A stretch of DNA of 64,000 bases. It comes from Amycolatopsis marina. GTDB lineage: Bacteria; Actinomycetota; Actinomycetes; Mycobacteriales; Pseudonocardiaceae. Position numbers and translations under genes: made by a program. This document shows, in pieces, positions 58,631 through 64,000 of this stretch. Every line of letters begins with the position of its first letter. The stretch's first letter is position 1. The notes below the pieces were generated by a model that worked only from the letters and a program-made list of their open reading frames with translations, did not search any database and had not been told where the DNA came from. The stretch covers positions 36,741 to 100,740 of the forward strand of contig NZ_FOKG01000022.1 in NCBI RefSeq assembly GCF_900111885.1. Direction: 5' to 3'.

Positions 58631-60054
58631 GCGTCAGTAACACGGCGAACAAGCTGTTGGTGATCGACGTCGTCGGGCTCACCCCGAAACTGTTGCGGTA
58701 CATGCCCAACCTCGCCAAGCTGGCGACCGGGGGCTGGCAGGCCGAGTTGGGCACGGTGCTGCCCGCGGTGACGTGCAGCGCGCAGTCGACCTTTCTCACC
58801 GGGCTGATGCCCGCCGACCACGGCATCGTCGGCAACGGCTGGTACTTCCGCGACCTCGGCGAGGTGTACCTCTGGCGGCAGCACAACCGCCTGGTCGGTG
58901 GCGAGAAGGTGTGGGAGACGGCGCGGGCCGCCCGGCCCGGCTACACCGCGGCCAACATCTGCTGGTGGTACGCCATGGGCGCGACCACCGACTTCACCAT
59001 CACACCCCGGCCGATCTATCACGCCGACGGCCGCAAATCGCCCGACTGTTACGCCCGTCCACCGGAGCTGCACGATCAGCTGACTGCCGAACTCGGGCCG
59101 TTCCCGCTCTTCCACTACTGGGGGCCGACCGCGTCAATCGAGTCCAGCCGTTGGATCGTCGAGGCCGCCCGGCGGATCTTCTGGGACGAGCGGCCGGACC
59201 TGCAGCTGGTCTACCTGCCCCACCTGGACTACGACCTGCAGCGGTTCGGTCCGGACTCGCCGCAGGCTGTCACCGCGGCGCGGGCGGTGGACGCCGAGAT
59301 CGCTCCGCTGCTCGGCGACGCCGAACGTGCGGGAGCGACTGTGGTGGCGCTGTCGGAGTACGGCATCACCCCGGCCCGTACTCCGGTGGACGTCAACCGG
59401 GCGTTGCGCGAGGAGGGCCTGCTCGAGGTCTACACACAGGCCGGCATGGAGTACCTGGACCCGTGGACCTCGCGTGCCTTCGCGGTGGCCGATCACCAGA
59501 TCGCGCACATCTACGTCGCCGACGAGGCGGACAGGGACCGGGTGCGCGACCTGGTGGCGGCGTTGCCCGGCGTCGACGAGGTGCTCGACCGCGACGGCCA
59601 GAAGCGCTACGGGCTCGATCACGATCGCGCCGGTGAACTGGTGGCGGTGGCCGAACCGGACGCCTGGTTCACCTACTACTACTGGCTCGACGACGATCGC
59701 GCTCCCGACTTCGCCAGGGGAGTGGAGATCCACCGCAAGCCCGGCTTCGACCCGGCCGAGTTGTTCTTCGATCCGGCGGATCCGCTGGCCAAGGCGAAAG
59801 CGGGACTGAACCTGGTCCGGAAGATGGCCGGGTTGCGCTATTCGATGAAGGTCGTGCCGACCGACGCCCGGTATGTGCGTGGCACACACGGGCGGCTGCC
59901 CGACACCGCCGACGACGGGCCGGTGCTGCTCTGTTCCGACTCGACCATACCGTCCAATGTGGAGAAAAGCGGGCGGATCGGCGCGACCGAGGTGCGCGAT
60001 CTTCTGCTGCAACTGCAAGGAATCACGACGCAGGCGAAGGGAAAGTCACGATGA
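58627..60054 (+). CDS. eboF: Alkaline-phosphatase-fold phosphodiesterase, EboF-like
   Basis: 475 residues. KLLVIDVVGLTPKLLRYMPNL gives the first metal Asp, VLPAVTCSAQSTFLTGLMPADHGIVGN the nucleophile region (Thr/Ser) of type I phosphodiesterase/nucleotide pyrophosphatases, VYLPHLDYDLQRFGPDS and ALSEYGI further metal ligands, and RGTHGRLPD the late His. Would cleave a phosphate ester or nucleotide diphosphate from the cluster intermediate. No signal peptide. GTG overlaps the EboE stop. Confidence 0.88.
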   Translation: MSVSNTANKLLVIDVVGLTPKLLRYMPNLAKLATGGWQAELGTVLPAVTCSAQSTFLTGLMPADHGIVGNGWYFRDLGEVYLWRQHNRLVGGEKVWETARAARPGYTAANICWWYAMGATTDFTITPRPIYHADGRKSPDCYARPPELHDQLTAELGPFPLFHYWGPTASIESSRWIVEAARRIFWDERPDLQLVYLPHLDYDLQRFGPDSPQAVTAARAVDAEIAPLLGDAERAGATVVALSEYGITPARTPVDVNRALREEGLLEVYTQAGMEYLDPWTSRAFAVADHQIAHIYVADEADRDRVRDLVAALPGVDEVLDRDGQKRYGLDHDRAGELVAVAEPDAWFTYYYWLDDDRAPDFARGVEIHRKPGFDPAELFFDPADPLAKAKAGLNLVRKMAGLRYSMKVVPTDARYVRGTHGRLPDTADDGPVLLCSDSTIPSNVEKSGRIGATEVRDLLLQLQGITTQAKGKSR

Positions 60055-61070
60055 GCCGACCGATCACGCTGTTCACCGGCCAGTGGGCCGACCTCCCGTT
60101 CGAGGAGGTGTGCAGGCTGGCCGCCGAGTGGGGATACGACGGGCTGGAGATCGCCTGCTCCGGGGACCACTTCGAGGTGGACAGGGCGCTGGCCGAGGAG
60201 AACTACGTTCGTGATCGCCGGAAGCTGCTGGAGTCCTACGGCCTGAACGCCTGGACGATCTCCAATCACCTGGTGGGCCAGGCTGTCTGTGACGACCCGA
60301 TCGACGACCGTCACCGCAACATCCTGCCCGGCCGCATCTGGGGTGACGGTGAGCCGGAGGGAGTCCGGCAGCGGGCGGCCGCCGAGCTCGCCGACACCGC
60401 TCGCGCGGCGGCCAAGTTTGGTGTGGACACCGTGGTCGGGTTCACCGGTTCGAAGATCTGGAAATACGTCGCGATGTTCCCGCCGGTGTCGCAGGAGGTC
60501 ATCGACGACGGCTACGCGGACTTCGCCCGCAGGTGGAACCCGATCCTCGACGTGTTCGACGAGGAGGGAGTGCGGTTCGCGCACGAGGTGCACCCCTCGG
60601 AGATCGCGTACGACTACTGGACGACGCAGCGCACGCTGGACGCGGTCGAGCACCGGCCCGCCTTCGGACTCAACTGGGACCCTTCGCACTTCGTCTGGCA
60701 GGACCTCGATCCGGTCGGGTTCATCCTGGATTTCGCCGACCGGATCTACCACGTCGACTGCAAGGACACGAAGAAGCGCTTCGACGGCCGTAACGGCAGG
60801 CTCGGATCCCATCTGGCATGGGCGGACGCCCGCAGGGGCTGGGACTTCGTGTCCACAGGGCACGGTGACGTCGACTGGGAGAGCGCGTTCAGGGCGCTCA
60901 ACTCCATCGGTTACACCGGCCCGATCTCGGTGGAGTGGGAGGACGCGGGGATGGACCGGCTGCGCGGCGCTGCCGAGGCGGTGGGATACATCCGCAACCT
61001 CAACTTCGACAAGCCGGCGGCGGCGTTCGATGCCGCGTTCAGCAACCAATCCAAGGAAGGGACTCAGTGA
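60051..61070 (+). CDS. Cytoplasmic sugar phosphate isomerase/epimerase (TIM barrel)
   Basis: 339 residues, ATG overlapping the EboF stop. RFAHEVHPSEIAYDYWTTQ, FGLNWDPSHFVWQ, RIYHVDCKDTKKRFDG and ISVEWEDAG place the Glu, Asp-His, His and Glu metal ligands of xylose-isomerase-like epimerases and inositol catabolism IolE/IolH-type enzymes. No signal peptide. Its partner gene follows with a one-base overlap (TGATG). Probably converts an imported or MIPS-derived keto-sugar/cyclitol. Confidence 0.9.
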   Translation: MSRPITLFTGQWADLPFEEVCRLAAEWGYDGLEIACSGDHFEVDRALAEENYVRDRRKLLESYGLNAWTISNHLVGQAVCDDPIDDRHRNILPGRIWGDGEPEGVRQRAAAELADTARAAAKFGVDTVVGFTGSKIWKYVAMFPPVSQEVIDDGYADFARRWNPILDVFDEEGVRFAHEVHPSEIAYDYWTTQRTLDAVEHRPAFGLNWDPSHFVWQDLDPVGFILDFADRIYHVDCKDTKKRFDGRNGRLGSHLAWADARRGWDFVSTGHGDVDWESAFRALNSIGYTGPISVEWEDAGMDRLRGAAEAVGYIRNLNFDKPAAAFDAAFSNQSKEGTQ

Positions 61071-61966
61071 TGAGTGAAGAGCGCGACGAGAGGCCCATGT
61101 CCCGCAGGTCGATGCTGCGAGGCGCGGTGGGTGCCGCGGCGGCGATCGGGGCGGCAGGAGCGCTGACCGGCGGGCTGGCCGGAACCGCGCAGGCCGGAAC
61201 CGCGGCCGCGAACGGCTGGTCGAGGGGCAGGCGCGTGCCGGAGGAGCGGATCGGCATCCAGCTCTACACCCTCAGGAACGACCTGCAGGCCGACCTCGAG
61301 GGCACCCTCGAGGCGCTGGCGGACATCGGCTATCGCAACGTGGAGTTGGCCGGTACGTACGGTCGTTCCGTGCGGGAGTTCCGTGGGTTGCTGGACCGCT
61401 ACGGTCTGCGGGCGGTATCGGCGCACGTCGGTTTCGACGGCGCGGACGTCGACGCGCTGATCGCCGACGCCAAGGTCCTCGGCTATCACTACGCCGACTG
61501 TGCGTGGGCGAACTACGACAGCATCGGCGAGTGGAGGGACTTCGCTGATCGGCTCGACAAGGCGGGCAAGGCATTCCGCAAGGCCGGGATCAAGTACGGC
61601 TACCACAACCACGCCCACGAGTTCCGGAAGATCGACGGCGTACGCCCGTTCGACGTGATCTCCCAGGTCACCAGCAGGCACAACGTCCACTTCGAGTACG
61701 ACCTGTACTGGCTGGTCGACGGCGGAATCGACCCGGTGGAGCAGTACTACCGCGAGTTCGGCAGGGTGCGGCAGTTCCACGTGAAGGACCGCAAGCCGGA
61801 GGGTGGCTTCGCGGACCTCGGCACCGGGACCATCGACTTCGGCAGGATTTTCCGGGACACCCGCAGGGGCCACGTGAGCCACTTCATCGTGGAGCACGAC
61901 CAGCCCACGAACGCACTGCGGACGGCCGAGGTCGGGTACGACTACCTGACCGACCTGCGCTTCTGA
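61070..61966 (+). CDS. Tat-exported sugar isomerase/epimerase-like TIM-barrel protein
   Basis: 298 residues from ATG 61070 (TGATG) after AAGGAAGG. MSRRSMLRGAVGAAAAIG is a twin-arginine signal. Mature part: RIGIQLYTLRNDLQADLEGT, YGYHNHAHEF, FEYDLYWLVDGGIDPVEQY, FHVKDRKPEGGF, FIVEHDQPTNAL. Aligns over its length with the exported isomerase at 29899, so the two ThuA/dehydrogenase loci each have one. Likely acts on the oxidised sugar made outside by the 1545-residue protein. Strong terminator follows. Confidence 0.9.
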   Translation: MSEERDERPMSRRSMLRGAVGAAAAIGAAGALTGGLAGTAQAGTAAANGWSRGRRVPEERIGIQLYTLRNDLQADLEGTLEALADIGYRNVELAGTYGRSVREFRGLLDRYGLRAVSAHVGFDGADVDALIADAKVLGYHYADCAWANYDSIGEWRDFADRLDKAGKAFRKAGIKYGYHNHAHEFRKIDGVRPFDVISQVTSRHNVHFEYDLYWLVDGGIDPVEQYYREFGRVRQFHVKDRKPEGGFADLGTGTIDFGRIFRDTRRGHVSHFIVEHDQPTNALRTAEVGYDYLTDLRF

Positions 61967-61978
61967 GCACGGGCCACG

Positions 61979-62006
61979 GCGGCGCGGCGGGTTCCCGCCG
62001 CGCCGC
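61979..62006 (+). terminator. Strong hairpin terminator at the end of the sugar/ebo block
   Basis: GCGGCGCGGCGGG (61979-61991) and CCCGCCGCGCCGC (61994-62006) form a 13-bp GC stem, 13 bases after the stop. Confidence 0.85.
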
Positions 62007-62035
62007 TTCGCCGTGTGCGCAGGCCGCGATCACAG

Positions 62036-62069
62036 GTACACGGAACGCCATCACGGGTACACGGAACGC
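62036..62069. repeat. 21-bp-period GTACACG repeat before tandem TetR gene
   Basis: GTACACGGAACGC occurs at 62036-62048 and 62057-62069, exactly 21 bases apart, with flanking ATCAC before each. Same period and GTAC core as the array at 4485-4640. It lies 22-55 bases upstream of the regulator start, so it could also be its operator. Confidence 0.65.
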
Positions 62070-62090
62070 GATCTCGTTAAACTCCTGCCG

Positions 62091-63275
62091 GTGACACCCA
62101 GAACCGCCGTGCTGCGCAGGCCGAGGAACCGCAAGGCGCAGATCGTGGTCACCGCGGCCGAACTGTTCTGCAGCAGGGGCTATCACAACGTCGGCGTCGA
62201 CGACATCGCCGACGAGGTGGGGATCACCGGTCCGGCCATCTATCGGCACTTCCGCAACAAGCAGGCCATCCTCGCGCATGCCGTCAGCGAGCTGTGCGAC
62301 TCGTTCACGCTCGCCACCAGTCATGGCGACGCGGCCGGGTCGCCCGCTGAGGCCCTGGACGCGGTCGTGCGGGGTCTGGCCAGACAGGGTGTGGAGCGCC
62401 GGTCACTAGGACGGCTCTACCAGTGGGAGGGGCGGCACCTGAGTGAGCCGGACAGGCTGCGTGTGACCGAGCAGATGCAGCAGGGCGCGCGCCGCCTGCG
62501 TGACCTGCTGATCCAGGTGCGGCCCGAGCTGAGCCGGTCCGACGCCGGGTACCTCACCGCCGCGGCGCTGAGTGTTCTGGTCAGCCCTTCGACGCATCGA
62601 GCGAAACTGGCCAGGGGTAAGGCCGAACTCGTCGTGCACGCCATCGCCATCGAGGTGCTGGAGCTGCGGGGACTGCCGCACGTGGGTGGCGCAGGAGCGC
62701 CGCGCGAGCGAAGTGCGGGGCCGATGATGCCCCGCCGGGAGCGACTGCTCGCGGAGGCCGTCCGGTTGTTCCACCTGCACGGTTACCACGGGGTGAGCGT
62801 GGAGGACATCGGCGCGGCCGCGGGGATCAACGCGTCCAGCGTCTACCGGCACTTCGCGAGCAAGACCGACCTGCTGACCGCGGTCTTCTACCGGGCGGCG
62901 GAGCGGCTCAGCGTCGCGACAGCCGACGCGCTCGGCGCTGCGGGCGACGCCGAGACCGCGCTGCGCGCTCTGGTCACCGCCTACGTGCGGCTCATCCTGG
63001 AGCAGTCCGATATGGCCGCCGTGTACGTGTCGGAGAACACCAACCTTCCCGCGGCGGACCGGCACAGGCTGCGCGACACCCAGCGCAGGCACGTCGACAC
63101 GTGGGTGCGGCTCGCGGGGGAGTGCCGCACAGTGGACTCTTCGGCACTGGTCCGCTTCCGGGTACACGCCGCACTGAACGTCGTCACCGACATCGCCAGG
63201 GGCCGCCGAGGCCACCCGGATGTGGCGCGCGCCACCCACCTCGTGCTGGAGATCCTGTTCGGCGGGATCCGGTAG
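62091..63275 (+). CDS. Tandem TetR-type regulator (two DNA-binding halves, Mce3R-like layout)
   Basis: 394 residues from GTG 62091; the extension to 62013 would only translate the repeat (YTER twice). First TetR half: AQIVVTAAELFCSRGYHNVGVDDIADEVGITGPAIYRHF is its N-terminal DNA-binding part (split ~14-55), second half from ~215: LLAEAVRLFHLHGYHGVSVEDIGAAAGINASSVYRHFASK. Most TetR proteins are ~200 residues and pair as dimers; here one chain carries both, as in mycobacterial Mce3R, which regulates lipid/steroid genes. It would bind asymmetric operators. Probably controls the ebo block or the following acyltransferase. Confidence 0.88.
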   Translation: MTPRTAVLRRPRNRKAQIVVTAAELFCSRGYHNVGVDDIADEVGITGPAIYRHFRNKQAILAHAVSELCDSFTLATSHGDAAGSPAEALDAVVRGLARQGVERRSLGRLYQWEGRHLSEPDRLRVTEQMQQGARRLRDLLIQVRPELSRSDAGYLTAAALSVLVSPSTHRAKLARGKAELVVHAIAIEVLELRGLPHVGGAGAPRERSAGPMMPRRERLLAEAVRLFHLHGYHGVSVEDIGAAAGINASSVYRHFASKTDLLTAVFYRAAERLSVATADALGAAGDAETALRALVTAYVRLILEQSDMAAVYVSENTNLPAADRHRLRDTQRRHVDTWVRLAGECRTVDSSALVRFRVHAALNVVTDIARGRRGHPDVARATHLVLEILFGGIR

Positions 63276-63346
63276 GCCCATCGGGGACGTGGTGGGGATC
63301 TTTCCGCCACCCGTGCGGTTCCCTTCGAACCAGCGATGGCATCGTT

Positions 63347-63370
63347 GGGGCGCCACTTCGGTGGCGCCCC
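63347..63370 (+). terminator. Perfect hairpin with TTCG loop after TetR gene
   Basis: GGGGCGCCAC-TTCG-GTGGCGCCCC: 10-bp stem with a stable tetraloop, 28 bases before the next start. Confidence 0.85.
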
Positions 63371-63398
63371 CGCACGCGTTACCGGAGGACCCGCACGG

Positions 63399-64000
63399 AT
63401 GAACCAGCTTCGAGCCGACATGCCCGCGGCTGCACGCTCAGGCGCCGCATCACCAGAGCCTCGGCGTTTTCGGCCTGAGTTGCAGGGGTTGCGGGCGTTG
63501 GCTGCGTTGTTGGTGGTGGTGTATCACGTGTGGTTTGGCCGGATTTCCGGTGGTGTGGATGTGTTTTTTGTGATTTCGGGGTTTTTGATCACGGGTCAGT
63601 TGGTGCGGGTGTCGGTGCGGGGGCGGATTGAGTTCGGGCCGTTGTGGGCGCGGATGATCAAGCGGTTGTTCCCGGCGGCGTTGACGGTGTTGTTCGTGGT
63701 GATGGTGGCGAGTTGGTTGTTTCTGCCGGAGACACGGTGGTTTCAGACGATTCGTGAGGTGTTCGCGTCGGCGTTGTATGTGGAGAACTGGCAGCTGGTG
63801 GCGAACTCGGTGGATTATTTCGCGCAGCACACGGGGGCGAGTGTGGTGCAGCATTTCTGGTCGTTGTCGATTCAGGGTCAGTTTTATGTGGTGTGGCCGG
63901 TGTTGATCGCGGTGGTGGTGTTGGTGGCGCGGCGGGCTGGGTGGGGGCTGCATCGGTCGGTGGGTGTGGTTCTGGCGGTGTTGTTCGTCGGGTCGTTGGG
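63399..64000 (+). CDS. Acyltransferase-3 family membrane protein (OafA/YrhL-like), N-terminal part
   Basis: Open to the end of the window, about 200 residues seen. FRPELQGLRALAALLVVVYH carries the catalytic His of the acyltransferase-3 signature; GGVDVFFVISGFLITGQL, ARMIKRLFPAALTVL, YVENWQL and HFWSLSIQGQFYVVWPVL are further hallmarks. An OafA-like O-acyl transferase for wall glycans or secreted glycolipids. Codon use is odd: after about 63480 nearly every codon ends in G (TTG, GTG, GCG), giving a T/G-rich strand unlike the C-ending neighbours. Confidence 0.88.
   Translation, partial: MNQLRADMPAAARSGAASPEPRRFRPELQGLRALAALLVVVYHVWFGRISGGVDVFFVISGFLITGQLVRVSVRGRIEFGPLWARMIKRLFPAALTVLFVVMVASWLFLPETRWFQTIREVFASALYVENWQLVANSVDYFAQHTGASVVQHFWSLSIQGQFYVVWPVLIAVVVLVARRAGWGLHRSVGVVLAVLFVGSL

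Noticed and set aside
62013..62090. N-terminal extension of the tandem TetR protein
   Set aside because: It only translates the DNA repeat (YTER twice) and has no ribosome site; GTG 62091 is preferred.

Overview
High-GC, densely packed actinomycete chromosome. GTG starts, GTGA/ATGA stop-start overlaps, a mycobacterial-type SOS box, a DUF222/HNH protein, FadD32-like and antigen-85-like genes and many secreted sugar enzymes all fit a member of the Pseudonocardiales (Amycolatopsis/Prauserella/Saccharopolyspora type). The genus is inference only. No rRNA, tRNA, CRISPR array or transposase was seen.

Layout. 1-4482: tail of a short-chain dehydrogenase, a phosphotransferase, a histidine phosphatase, an SMP-30-like protein and an MFS transporter, all rightward. 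4485-4640: degenerate 21-bp repeats. 4659-13848 (leftward): a lipid/polyketide operon of fatty acyl-AMP ligase, type I PKS and antigen-85-like esterase, with an MFS exporter (14367-15935) and an MMPL exporter (15694-17967) beside it. 18089-20309: thiolase-like protein and TetR regulator. 20382-25599: LacI regulator coupled to an enolase-superfamily enzyme, divergent from a NitT/TauT-type ABC importer. 25707-30771: secreted beta-helix-like protein, ThuA/sugar dehydrogenase multidomain protein and Tat-exported TIM-barrel isomerase. LacI-type operators lie before both the importer and this operon.

30875-42959 is a mixed middle: threonine dehydratase-like enzyme, F420-type reductase, PlsC acyltransferase, dihydrolipoyl dehydrogenase, SOS-controlled DUF222/HNH protein, AadA-like nucleotidyltransferase, M23 peptidase, an HTH protein, a tandem pair of unrecognised secreted proteins and a GT39-type membrane protein.

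43128-61966 is a 19-kb rightward block for sugar or cyclitol handling: RbsABC-type importer, Gfo/Idh/MocA oxidoreductase, a 1545-residue secreted ThuA/dehydrogenase/PKD/CBM6/DUF1080 protein, then a tightly coupled ebo-like cluster (MIPS-type cyclase, UbiA/EboC, TIM barrel fused to EboA, TatD/EboB, EboE, EboF phosphatase) and two more TIM-barrel isomerases, the last Tat-exported. It is followed by a tandem-domain TetR regulator and the start of an acyltransferase-3 gene cut by the window end. The ThuA/dehydrogenase plus Tat-isomerase pair occurs twice (26711-30771 and 48142/61070), which suggests two related extracytoplasmic sugar-oxidation modules.
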